Of a DNA stretch of 64,000 nucleotides, positions 10,328-21,922 are shown piece after piece. A model generated the notes under the pieces. It was not told the DNA's origin. It saw only the letters and a list, made by a program, of their open reading frames with translations, and searched no databases. The DNA comes from Cryptomeria japonica (lineage: Eukaryota > Streptophyta > Pinopsida > Cupressales > Cupressaceae): the NCBI RefSeq assembly GCF_030272615.1, contig NC_081407.1:438369230-438433229 (forward strand). The letters run 5' to 3'. The translations under genes were made by a program, and so were the position numbers. The first letter of the stretch is position 1; every line of letters starts with the position of its first letter.

Positions 10328-12237
10328 GTAGTGTCCACCCTTGATTTGACTTATTTTGACTAGAGTTGACTTTCATATTATGCTTGATAGATTTATCTAG
10401 ACTATATTTCAATGGTTTGGATGATGATTACTCATGTGCTTCAGTGACTTATGATTGATGATAGACACTATTGGACATATGCTATTTTGATTATCAATAT
10501 GGATGTTGGTATTATCATGATTGATCATGTGATTTGATGATACATGTACTTGTTGGATTTTATATGCTCACTATGTGATGGATTAGATTATCATGGTTTT
10601 GATGATAATTATGATTACACTAACCCTACTTCATGATTACATATGATGAGATGTTTATGAGATGTGTTTGACTATTGTTTCACTGTCTTCATGATAGAGA
10701 TGATTCCACATCACTCATGGCGAGCGGGATGTGTCATCGCGATTCTCTATCACTTGCTTGTTTTATTTATGTATATGTATATGTGGTATTGTCATTTTGT
10801 GGTTACAGGATTTTGCAGGTACCAGACATTGACTCCACCTGGCTTCCCAGGTCTGAGTGTGTCTTAGTTCCAATGGCTTATGTGGTTCGGAGATGGCATC
10901 AGTTCCCCTCACATACTCTAGATCCAAGTTGTTCACCGTGAGTAGTCAGCATCTTGGCATAATTTGCCATGTCAGTTAGTAAGCTTGGTCTTTTGGTCGT
11001 GAGTTCAGTTTATGCCGGTTGATTTACTTGATTTTGTTAGAGTAATTATGTGGCTCTTGATGTGTAGTTATATATTTGGTAATGTTCATTTTAGTGTATT
11101 TAATTTATAAGTTTTGAATATTTAATTATTTGGTATTTATATTTATTTGATAATTAACATTTATTGATTTTATGATTATTTAGTTGATGAGCCTTATTGT
11201 TGTCTAATATTTATTTAATATTTATGATTTAATCTTTAATGGTATTTGATTATTTATTTATTTATTTCACTTTCTATGGTTTAATATTTAGTTGATATCT
11301 TATATTTATTTGGTTCTTTAATTTATTTCATTAGCTTTTGGTTTATTTGAATTTAATCTCCTTTTGGATTAATTAATTTCAGCTTATATTTATTCAATAG
11401 TTTGACTTTTATTCCTAAGTGGGGTGTATGAACACATTAAATTAAATTAAGAAATAAAACAATCCCACTTAACTAAATAAATATATTTTATTACTTTACC
11501 TACCCTTCACTCTCATTGGTTAAATTCAAAATGGGTGAATAAATTATATTATATGGTGGGTTGGTAAAATATACTCCAAAATGGAATATTTTGATTGGCC
11601 GGGATTGAGGCTAGGGTTTTTGGATTATTGTTGCTTTTTATTTTCTTTTTCAGGAAGTTTGTCGGGTTGGGGGTTTTTGGCTCTTCTCTGGAAAATTTGT
11701 GCAGCATGTTTTCTTCTTGACTTGGAATTCCTTCTCTCTTGGATTTGGCTGGAGCTTGGATTGATTTGGTTGGCTTGTGGGAGCTCTTCTTCAGCTTCAT
11801 TTTCCATTACTTCAAGTTGAAAGTTGGAGATCTTTCCTTTGCATTTGTTTTCAATGGCTTCTCTATGTATCTTGTGTCTGCATTGTTTTGGGTTTGGGTT
11901 GAAATGATATTTCATTCTATAGTTTTAATGCTATTGAAGTTTAATATTTGGGAAGGAACTTTATACTATTTGGGTTTTGTATAGTTGCTAGAAAATATGT
12001 TTTTGGTTTTCCCGTGTCTGCATTTCACGGCTCTATGAATTTGATGTGGAAATATTTGGTTGATTAATCCTCTCCTATATGAGATGAGATTGGTCTTCCT
12101 TGGTGAGTCCTTCAGATGTGAATGTCAGGACTATCTTCATTTGATTCTCTATGAGTTTTGTAGAAGTTCTGCCTGTTTTTTTGTCATGAAGATATTTGTT
12201 TAAATCTTGGTCTAAAATTTGAGATATCTTAATGTGT

Positions 12238-13116
12238 TGTTAGGGTTCCCACAGATACTGAGAGGGGGGGGGTGAATCAGTATCTGGCCGGTAATGAAAT
12301 TTTCTTAAAACTGAACATGCAGAACATAAAGTAATAGTATACCGGTATGCAAGAATTAATGTAAATAACAGAATCAAAAACATCCACATGAAAAGAACAC
12401 CATAACACAAGATGTTTATCGAGGAAACCCGGTGTGGGAAAAACCTTGGTGGGATTTGTGACCCACAATATTCACTTACTGGCCAATAAGAGAATATTAC
12501 TTACAATAGGGGCCTACACATGCAGGAAGGCCAACTGCCTAGAGCTCACTGCTCAATAAGAAGTTACATTGACTTACAATGAGGATTATGCAAATCCAAT
12601 GATCTATACTGCTTTACAATAGCATCTTCAATTCAGATTCAGTACCGGTTCTTGCTCTATTCTTTACATATACCCTTGACCTACAATTCGCACATTAGGC
12701 CTGCCTTATAATTTATTTATGCTTCCTATCCATATCCTATAAATGTCTACAATGATCTCTTTTATTTACAAGAGTCATTTTACAATTTGCCAAGTCGGCT
12801 TACAATAATAAACAAAATATTACATATCAAAAATCCTGTCGACCTTTGTGCCGGTATACATATTTCCTTCTGTGCCGGTGTACATCTTCTGTGCTGATGC
12901 CGGTGTAGATTGATCTTGCTGATGCCGGTGCACTATCTTGTTTGAATAATGCTTTGCCGGTATAATGTCTTGCTGGTGCCATAGGATTGCAAGGTTGCCT
13001 GTGTAATGCTTTTGCCAGTATAATGTCTTGTCGGTGCCATAGGATTGCAAGGTTGCCATCAATGACAAAACCTTCAATCACACACAATGTCTCATTGGAG
13101 TGTCCATATGCCAACA
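12238..13116 (-). repeat. Element F 3' LTR (minus strand)
   Basis: Pairs with 18061-18938. Its U3 side (about 12840-13050) has several GCCGGTG-centred imperfect repeats of 25-60 bases. Confidence 0.9.
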
Positions 13117-13143
13117 ATCTCCCCCTTTGGCATTGATGGCAAC
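13052..13143. repeat. Inverted repeat bracketing the polypurine tract and LTR start of element F
   Basis: GTTGCCATCAATG (13052-13064) and CATTGATGGCAAC (13131-13143) are exact 13-bp reverse complements. One arm is inside the LTR and the other just outside the polypurine tract. Confidence 0.95.
13118..13128 (-). promoter_or_regulatory. Polypurine tract of element F
   Basis: The minus strand reads AAAGGGGGAGA one base before the 3' LTR. Two more G-rich boxes of the same kind lie near 13210 and 13262. Confidence 0.85.
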
Positions 13144-13689
13144 ACTCATGAGAAATTTCAAAAAGATATCCAAAAATATGTAGACCAAAAATGTTACCAA
13201 AAATGTGAGAGCTCCCCCTGAGCATGTGATCCTTGTGCTTTGAATTTTCTCATCCTACTACTCCCCCTTTGGCATCAATGACAAAGGTTAGTAGATTTTG
13301 TAGTTGTACCAATCCATAACCTCAACCTTGTAGTTGGGTAGTTATTATCTAAAGAATATCTCCCAAAATTAAGTTTATACCATCCATAAACTTCTTGCTA
13401 TCTTTTATTGCTATCGCAGTTCTGTATACTGTACTAGTGAGATGCTACAAGTGCTTTGTCGGTGTTTTGCTTGCCTGTGTTAGTGCCTCTGAGATTTCCT
13501 TCTGCAAAGATGCTAAATAGTCCAATCTTGGACTTAGTTTAGATCTCAAGAATTTTGCCTTGTTTATTATTTTCTCTTTCTCTCTTTCTAATTTGAGCAA
13601 TTCTTCCTCAAAATTTGTTATCTTTTCCTCAAAAACTGATAATGCATCGGGTGAGTTAACAAAATTATCTGCAAGTTTATTTATCTCTT

Positions 13690-16525
13690 CCTATACCTTG
13701 CTCATCTTTTTGTCTACATCTATGGTCAAAAATTTTATCTTACAGGTGTCTTTGTACAGAGTTTTGTGCTCTTTCAATAAATTACACAGTTCCGGTAGAA
13801 GTGTGTCAAATTCCCTATTACACTTCTTTATTCCTTCCTCAAAGAATTTTTGTTTCTCTTTTTCTACACTTTCCTTTATAGATTCTACCTTTGTTTGCTC
13901 AAAATTTCTAGAAATATATTTACAAAGTGTATCCAACTGGCCTAAAGAATCTTTGTTGGCTATATTACATTTTGGAGCTATTGATTTCAAAACAGGAATT
14001 GAATCATCTATCACTTTATAAGCTTGTGAGCTATAATTAGTTATTTTCTTGATAGATTCAAGCAATACCTCTATTACATTTGATGGTGATCCAACAAACT
14101 AAGTGTCGGTGGAAGTGACCATGCTAGTATTGACCTCTGGTAGGTCTGTTTGTGTCTCCATCTCTTTAAGCACTGGTTTTCCTGCATCATTTCTTACCGG
14201 TGGCATCTGTTCTGGAGCCTTTAGCTCTGTTGGTTTCTCTGTTTGTGTTCCAGATTCCATCTTTTTCTTTGAATCTACTGTCGGTTGCTCTTTGTTTTCT
14301 ACTGTTGGTTGCTCTTTGTTTCCTAATTTATCTGTTGTATCCTTATCTACCACTATGTTGATTTTCTAAGTATCAACATTTACAGTATATAGGACTTCAG
14401 GATTAGGATTATTATCCTCTATGTCCATACTCTTAGCTATTGGGTGATCTTCTGCAGTTGTTGTTTTTACCGGTGGAGTATTTAAAGGAGGTGGGGGTAA
14501 GTTGTCTCTAATCTTGATACTTGGTGGTCCACCAACTTTACCTTTCCCTTTGTCCTTTTGATATACCAGAATGGGCTTGGGATTCCTATATTCTTCTTCT
14601 TTTTCCTTTTCAACCAAGAATGTATCCCAACCATCTTCTATTTCCTTTGAAACTTCAGTAACTCTACCTGCCATTAGTGATATTTGTCGATGTGCAGTGG
14701 AAAAAACTGTTCGGTTGGCCTGAGCTATCAGATCATCAATTTCCTTAGGAGAGTTGACTGAGTATACTGCAAGTAATTTTTCTATTTTTATTTTCTTATC
14801 CAACTCAATTATTCCTTGCCTTCTGGCCTCAAGTCTTTTATATAGTTCATCAGGAATTCCATTTAAGACTTGCAACAAAAACTTTTTATACATGTCCATG
14901 TGTAATATGACACTCTCTTCAACTTGTCCTTTCTCATCATCTGATAGGGTGTCATAGATTTTCGCTATGTTTTTCAATTTTCCTTCCTCTATGATCTCAT
15001 TCAATAATATGTCAAGAGGGGCCAAGTCAGTGTTTGTCTTCTTCTTCCTTTTGGGGGTCAGCTTCTTCTTAGGTGTGACTTTCCTGACCGGAGATCTTAT
15101 GGTTTGTTTCTTTTGTCTTGTCCTTCTAGGTGAAGGAGTGGTTACCAGTGAGGGGTCTCTTTTCCTGACAACTCTTTTGAAAGTTGCTGGCATATCTCCT
15201 TTGAGGAAGTTCATATCGTTGATAGATGAGTTTTAGGTTGTTGGGCTGCCAACTCATCTTCAGTTATGCCGGTTTTCTTTAATACATCTTCTTTTATGGC
15301 TTTTGCTTGTCTGGTTCCTTTTCTCACAAATGCCTCAACCTTTTTCACTCTCTTCTTAGATTGAATTTGGCTTTCAATGGTCTCAGCACTACCAAATACT
15401 TCTTCCTTTGGTTCATTGGGGGCTTCCAAAAGTGCTTTGGCATAAGTTTCCACTATGTGGTCATCTATTTCATACCCCATCTCTGTTACCTAGATTGTCC
15501 TTGGGATGACTGCTTCCATCCAGATCTCATCCTTTTTTATTACAAAGCATATATCATCCTTATATTTGTTGACAATTTCCTATGATAGTCTGATCCTTAT
15601 TTATTCTGACCTTTAGTGCTTGGAAATACTCATTGATATTCTTTTCTTTGTTTTCACCCATGTTGTTGAATAAGTCAAACAATTGTTTTCCTACCGGTAT
15701 GTAAAATCCAAAATCCTTGTTGCCTATACCGGGAGCCTGTTTGGTTATATGTAGCATTAAGAATACAAGTAAATTTCCAAATCTAAAGGTTCCTTTCTTA
15801 TCCTTCTTGATTTTTGCTAAATTGTCAATTAACTCATCCTTTAACCATTCACAGATATCAATTTTCACATTGTCCTTAACCATGTCATAAGCACTCTTTA
15901 TGCATAAATTGGAAACTGAGTTAAGCCTATTAGCATGAGTTGCTTTGTAACCTAAAATCATGCTAACAAATCTAACATTTGTATCGGTCACATCATTAAC
16001 CCTTAATGATCTCTTGTCGGATGTTGCACCAATTAAGTTTGTTACCAAGTCATTGGAGACTTTCTTGGTTTTGTCAGGTCTGTTACCGGTGGAAGGTAAC
16101 CCTGTTACTGCTTTCACAGCTTCCTTTGTAATTTTATGCACTGAGTCAAGCCAAAAGAATGAACCATGTACCCTACTTAAAACTATCCTAACTGCTTCCT
16201 TGGGAAATTCAGGAATGCAGAGGATTTCAGTGAATCCTAGGGTTTCAACAATTTTATGTTCAGGTTTCACATTCCCGGAGTTGTCACATATAACAGACTT
16301 ATACATTTTTTTGATTTATTCATCACCTAATTCCTCTATGTTGCAATGAATATACATTCTAGGGTCTTCTGTATAAACAACACCTTTTGGAATTTTTGAA
16401 AAAGCACCTGTGTTGTCATCTTTCTTAGCTACCTCGAGAACTAGCTGAAACATGGGCCTAGGTCATTTTATAACTTCGAGTACTGTAGGGTTTGCTATGA
16501 ATTCAGGTGTAGAGGAAGATGCCAT
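13690..16525 (-). pseudogene. Element F second ORF region: TGLP-type domain followed by basic and coiled-coil segments
   Basis: On the minus strand a start MASSSTPEF lies at 16525. The domain region (about 16450-15560) has GAFSKIPKGVVYTEDPRMYI, VHKITKEAVKAVTGLPSTG, VNDVTDTNVRFVSMILGYK and IKKDKKGTFRFGNLLVFL. Further segments (15480-14099) are Lys/Arg-rich and Pro-rich, then helical (14065-13690). The same blocks in the same order occur in element A (33961-36880). The motif recalls plant 'putative transposon protein' domains often found in retrotransposon accessory ORFs, but I cannot name the family with certainty. It is broken in several places. Function unknown. Confidence 0.6.
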
Positions 16526-16949
16526 GATGATAAATACCTTTTTCTACCTTTGGATGGATTGATTTTTGAAGTGCTTTGCCTCTTTGCTCAGAATGCCTTA
16601 GCTCGGAAATCTTCGTGCTCTCTGAAAGTTTGAATTCACGATGAAATGAAATGGAGCCAAAAACCTTATTTTATAAAGTCTTTTCTGCTACCTACCACAT
16701 TAATTGCTTGCCAGTAATGTATTAGCTTAACTTTATTTGCCAGTAATGAATGATTTTCAACTTCTTTTCTCTAACTGAGGGAATAATAGCACATGTGTCA
16801 TTAGATTGCCAAACCCTCAAGATAATTTTTTTCAATTTGATGAAGAACATCCTGCCGGTGGAGCATTGCTCTGTCCTACCGGTGGAGCATCATATTTTCT
16901 TGCCAGTGGAGCATTTGTTGGTTCTACCGGTGGAGGAGTATCCCCAATA

Positions 16950-17989
16950 TTTAGATTACCTTTTCTAATCCATTTCTTTGAAAATTATTGCTTAACTTCT
17001 TCAACCTTTTCTTTACCTTTCAAACTAGTGCTTTTGTTATCTACTAGTGTACCTTTACTTCTACAAAATTTAGCAATATGACCAATCTTGTTACATGCAT
17101 AACAAGTTACATTATTTTTCTAAATAGCTTTCCCATAACCTATGCCGGTTTGTGTTCTGCATTTATTTGATAAATGACCAAATTTTCCACAAACATAACA
17201 TCTTACATTCATTCTGTAATTTTTAGAGTTATGACCAATTTTGTTGCATTTGGAGCATTGACCGGTGGGAGGATAGATGTTTTGATAATTCCTAGATCTA
17301 CATTCATTTGCCCTATGACCATATTTATTGCAGTTAAAGCATTTTCCATTCAATTTGTAAGTATTAGAAGGTCTTACCGGTTTGCTGTGATCCTGGGTAT
17401 TTGCAGTACCGGAGCTTTCTCCAACTTCAAATCCAATTCCAGAAGTGTCACCTTTGGGTTTTTGATTCTTCAATAAGGTACCAAGTTTTTCTGAGCTTTT
17501 CTTGAATTTTTCTTTGTGTTGATTTGCAGTTTCCAATTCCCTTTCCAAGATTTCTTTTTGTCTCATTAGTTCATTCGAGCCATTCTGAGTATGCATTAGA
17601 TCTGTCTTCAACATGTCATTTTCATAGCTAAGTCTTGTGTTCTCATTTGTTGCATCACTTAGTCTTCTGGTCAATTCTTCTTCATTCTTCTTTCTGTCCT
17701 CAATCTCTTTGCAAAATCTCATAGTCATATCCTACATTTCATTTTTTGATGTCATGATCTCTTGTTTCAATTTGCTTATCATATCATTTAGTGATTCCTT
17801 TTCATCATTCTCATTTTGCAATTTTTCACAAAGTTCTCTTCTCTTATTTCTTGTAACAGTAAGATTTTCTTGAAGTGCCTAAATAATGTCCTAAGCTACT
17901 TTTAAATCATCTTCTAATTTGATATTTTTCAACTTCTCTGCATCATAGTCAGTAAGAGCTCCTTCAAGTTGCTTCATCAGATTTTCCAT
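16950..17989 (-). pseudogene. Element F gag-like region: coiled coil plus four zinc knuckles
   Basis: Starts MENLMKQLEGALTDY, about 60 bases after the primer site. A long coiled coil (about 17980-17470) is followed by zinc knuckles CFNCNKYGHRANEC, CSKCNKIGHNSKNY-type, CYVCGKFGHLSNKC and CYACNKIGHIAKFC. As in element A, the usual copia capsid-like domain is not seen. The knuckles point to RNA binding. It is broken in a few places. Confidence 0.65.
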
Positions 17990-18046
17990 CTTTACCGGTG
18001 TCAAGATCTTCCTCAAGCTGTTAGGCTTCTGAAAATAGAGGACCAG

Positions 18047-18058
18047 GCTCTGATACCA
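18047..18058 (-). promoter_or_regulatory. Primer binding site of element F (initiator tRNA-Met)
   Basis: The minus strand reads TGGTATCAGAGC two bases after the 5' LTR. Confidence 0.9.
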
Positions 18059-18060
18059 AT

Positions 18061-18938
18061 TGTTAGGGTTCCCACAGATACTGAGAGGGGGGGGTGAATC
18101 AGTATTTGACCGGTAATGAAATTTTCTTGAAACTAAACATGCAAAGCATAAAGTAACAGTATACTGGTATGCAAGAATTAATGTAAATAACAGAATCAAA
18201 AACATCCACATGAAAAGAACACCATAACACAAGATGTTTATCAAGGAAACTCGGTGTGGGAAAAACCTCAGTGGGATTTGTGACCCACAATATTCACTTA
18301 CTGGCCAATAAGAGAATATTACTTACAATAGGGGCCTGCACATGCAGGAAGGCCAACTGCCTAGAGCTCACTGCTCAATAAGAAGTCACACTGACTTATA
18401 ATGAGGATTATGCAAATCTAATGATTTGTACTACTTTACAATAGCATCTTCAATGCTAGATTCAGTACCGGTTCTTGCTCTGTTATTTACATATACCCTT
18501 GACCTACAATTCGCACATTAGGTCTGCCTTATAATTTATTTATGCTTCCTATCCATATCCTATAAATGTCTACAATGATCTCTTTTATATACAAGAGTCA
18601 TTTTACAATTTGCCAAGTCGGCTTACAATAATAAACAAAATATTACATATCAAAATCATGTCGGCCTCTGTGTTGGTATACATGTTTCCTTCTGTGTCGG
18701 TGTACATCTTCTATGCCGATGTCGGTGTAGATTGATCTTGCTGATGCCGGTGCACTATCTTGTTTGAATAATGCTTTGCTGGTATAATGTCTTGCCGGTG
18801 CCATAGGATTGCAAGGTTGCCTATGTAATGCTTTTGCTGGTATAATGTCTTGCCGGTGCCATAGGATTGCAAGGTTGCCATCAATGACAAAACCTTCAAT
18901 CACACACAATGTCTCATTGGAGTGTCCATATGCCAACA
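18061..18938 (-). repeat. Element F 5' LTR (minus strand)
   Basis: Minus-strand start TGTTGGCATATGG, end CTGTGGGAACCCTAACA. Pairs with 12238-13116. Confidence 0.9.
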
Positions 18939-19057
18939 GTTTTTACCCAGGTATTCTTTGTTTCTAGGCATCTCTTTCCATATGTTTTTCGAGCATTTTT
19001 GTTAAGTCTGTGATTTATTATTTTACCCGAAAGTTATCTGAGTTTTCTATAAGTTTT

Positions 19058-19300
19058 ATGCAAAAGCGTTGTTTCTGCAAAAGCATTGTTCTATATTGCA
19101 TTTGTGATGTTCTGTGATGCATTTGAACTGCTCTGCGTAGCCTAAGCGTTGTCTTAGGATGCATAAGTGTGAATCTAGAAACATAAGCACTATTTTAGAA
19201 TGCATATGCACGATTCTGGAATGCAAAAGCGTTGTCTTGTGTTGCATTTGCGTTGTTCTGTGTGGCATAAGTGTTGTCCTACGGGGCAAAAGCGCTAACC
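19058..19300. repeat. Array of about twelve degenerate 20-bp units in the LTR of E
   Basis: Repeats of the form GCAAAAGCGTTGTTCTGTGT and GCATAAGTGTTGTCCT follow each other with a period near 20 bases. Confidence 0.75.
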
Positions 19301-19463
19301 TGCCCATGTTTTGTATTTTCCTAGTTTTGGTTATTTTGAAGTATTTTCCCGAATTGATTTTTGTACCAAAGGCTTGATTTGAGGTCTATTACCACTTTCT
19401 AGATTTGGCTTTTATCAGTCTTGATGTATTTTGATGGTTTATGTATATTTATTTCTCTATACT

Positions 19464-20647
19464 TGTAGCATCCTAACTTTGTGACACTTGCAATTTCGAC
19501 TGCATTTGGGTCTTCACGATGGCGATGCAACGTTAAACCTGAATGGAGACCCCGAAACCTGCTTGTGACACCAAAAATTGCATTTTTCTGCACCTTGGCA
19601 TGATCCCTCCTTGCACCCTATTGTCCCGGGAGGTGGGACCATGGCGCCCAGCGCCTTGGTCCTTGGCCCTATTTTGGGCCCGGTCTCTTTTGGGCATCGG
19701 GTCTTTAAGTTTGCAATTCGGGAAATATTGTTTCCTGGTCGGCCTAAGGTCGGAAAAATCAGTCTATCAACCCTAATTGACAAGTATATAAACTACATTT
19801 CCTCTCTCAAAAAGGGAGGAGGACACATATGTGCAAAGACGCGGAAGCAATATTCAAACATTCAAACATTCAAGCATTCAAGTATTCCTTCAAGCAATTG
19901 AGCATTCTAAGTCTCCATTCAAGGCTAGGTGTTGCATTCAAGACAAGGGTTCAACCATTGAAGAGGAGATCACATACTACATGCATTACACCTTCGCATG
20001 TAAGAATACAAACATTCTTACAACAAGGTATCAATACTTGTTTACATTACAAACATTTACATTTACAGCATTCTCATTTCTTGGTTAATTCCGAAACTGG
20101 GGTTTGACCTAAAGGCAAACCCCTCATCCCTAATCCCCCAATCATCCTCTCTTTTCTGTGTGTAGGTTGCAAGTATGTGGCTATAATTGAAGATCTGGAA
20201 TCCTTGTGCAGAGACGATCAGATCCCCCTTCGTTTCGCGGATTTTTCGGAGGACCGTGTGCACGTCGGGCGCCATCATCCCGTCAACTTTCACTCAAATT
20301 TGCAAAACAACACCGTCTCGACATTTTACTGCTAATTCTAGGTCCACAGCTTCATCCCATATCCCTATCTCTGTTTATAAGCTAATATTTCCTACTTTAC
20401 ATGCATTCCTAGTTCAATCTTTCTATCTACATTCTTTACAAAAGAGGGTATCTTTGATGTCTTAACCCTTGAAACTCATTTAGAATCCAATCTTGCATTG
20501 CGTGGGATTGGATCTTGTGGGTTTCAACCCCTCTTTTGAATGTAAAGTCCCTCCTAAGTGAAAACCATCAACCCTAGTGACCTCCCTTCTCTCTCCTCAG
20601 AGTTGGGGAGGGGAGAACAACTAGGGTTCGATTTTTTCCGCTTTACA
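19464..20647 (+). repeat. Element D 5' LTR
   Basis: Starts TGTAGCATCCTAAC, ends CCGCTTTACA. The TATA-like AGTATATAAACT at about 19783 probably drives the element. Confidence 0.9.
20252..20281 (+). repeat. GC-rich 30-bp box of element D, LTR copy
   Basis: One of four related boxes of the form GACCGTGTGCAC-n-CCG-n-GCGCCATC; the others are at 21054-21083, 21676-21705 and 26358-26387. Confidence 0.85.
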
Positions 20648-20650
20648 TTT

Positions 20651-20669
20651 TGGTGAACCCGACGTGAAC
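20651..20669 (+). promoter_or_regulatory. Primer binding site of element D
   Basis: TGGTGAACCCGACGTGAAC starts three bases after the LTR. Element C has the identical 19 bases in the same place. The tRNA is not identified. Confidence 0.75.
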
Positions 20670-20989
20670 ATCCTCATTCTGATTATTCATTGTTAGATCT
20701 GAAAAATTTGCTTCCTTAATTACATTTTTCATGTTTGATCTTGTGCAAATTTTAGAGGTTGATTGCATAAAAACCCTAAAATTTTCTTTTTAGTAATTAA
20801 ACTTGTCAAATGTTTAATTGTTAATGCTTGTTTTAGATCTACCCTTCTATTGCAAATTGTCAATTCATATTTGTGCTTTAATTCTGAAAATTAAGTGGTT
20901 AAATGTCAAAACCCTAATTTTTAAAACCTTCTTGATTCAACCTTTGACTGATAATTTCACTAATCAAAACACCTCCAAATCGGCTGTAA

Positions 20990-21830
20990 CTTTGGATTCC
21001 GCAAGAAAATCACAATATCTTTCCTCCCTAAAAATTTGGAAAAAAGTTTCAAGGACCGTGTGCACCCCGAGCGCCATCGTCCCCGACATTTTTTCCGAAA
21101 TTTTGGGAGCTAGATCTTACTGTATTTTTCTGCTAAAATCCAGAATTTTGGCTGATTTTATCAATTTTAACACTTTCAAAATTAAAGTCAAAGTTGGTCT
21201 AGCAATTGCTTGGATTGAGGCTTCTAATCATTCAAAAATTGTTGAAATTAAAATTCATATCAAAATTGTGTTTCTTACAGTCCTAAATCTGAAAAGTGTG
21301 TTGGCATTCATTCGAAATTTCAGTGCTTTATTTAAATTTTTGCAGTTTGTGACTTTTGAAATTAGGTGTTTAATTACAACAACTTTGATTTCCGCTTTCA
21401 AATTTGGATTTTGCATAAAATTGAGTCAACTTTTAAATTTCAAAACTTGCATTGCTTTTAGTATTCCCTCTAAAATCATAAAATTCAAAATTTCAGTTTC
21501 CCCCTCTTTTTCAAAATTCAAATTTTACATTTTTCAACAATCTTGGTAGGGTTCAATTTTGAGATTGCAACTTTAATTTGGCCTATCTATAGATCGTAAA
21601 ATCACTCAATTTTTTCAGATTAGCTTTAAAATCATCATAACTTTCATCCTTGAAAATTTTGAAAAAAGTTGCGACGACCGTGTGCACTCCGTTCGCCACG
21701 GTCCCTGACATTTTTTCTGAAATTTCGGGAGATTGTCCTAATTGCATTTAACAGCTTAAATCTAGGAGATTGGCTGATTTTATTGAAATTTGTTACCTCT
21801 AAAATTCAAAATCTTCTCTCTCTCTTTAGT
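20990..21830 (+). repeat. Leader of element D with two copies of a ~160-bp module
   Basis: About 21008-21175 and 21628-21790 align: a GGAAAAAAGTT stretch, the GC-rich 30-bp box (21054-21083 and 21676-21705), then GACATTTTTTC-GAAAT and a GGCTGATTTTAT tail. No coding role is apparent; the leader lies between primer site and gag start. Confidence 0.75.
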
Positions 21831-21922
21831 GCATGAGTTTTACAACAATAAGCCCTACTTACACTATTCCCGTTAGATGAAGCCTTAGAATTAAGTCTTT
21901 CCAAGGTTTAATTACTGAGGAG

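Larger units (their letters stand above)
12238..18938 (-). mobile_element. Element F: pol-less Ty1/copia-type LTR retrotransposon, inserted in the LTR of E
   Basis: Two LTRs of 879 and 878 bp bound a 4.9-kb interior on the minus strand. Both LTRs have TG...CA ends. A tRNA-Met primer site (18047-18058) and a polypurine tract (13118-13128) sit where they should. The interior encodes a coiled-coil protein with CCHC knuckles, then a second ORF homologous to that of element A. No protease, integrase, RT or RNase H is visible. The LTRs differ by about 4-5% over a stretch compared by eye, mostly transitions, so F is younger than A. The coding regions are broken in several places. I did not find a clean 5-bp target duplication. 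Confidence 0.85.

Noticed and set aside
10675-10941. 88-codon ORF in the left part of E's LTR
   Set aside because: No domain, overlapped by another frame, lies in LTR sequence.
12238-18938. Clean 5-bp target duplication for element F
   Set aside because: Bases next to the two LTR ends are only loosely similar, so I did not call one.
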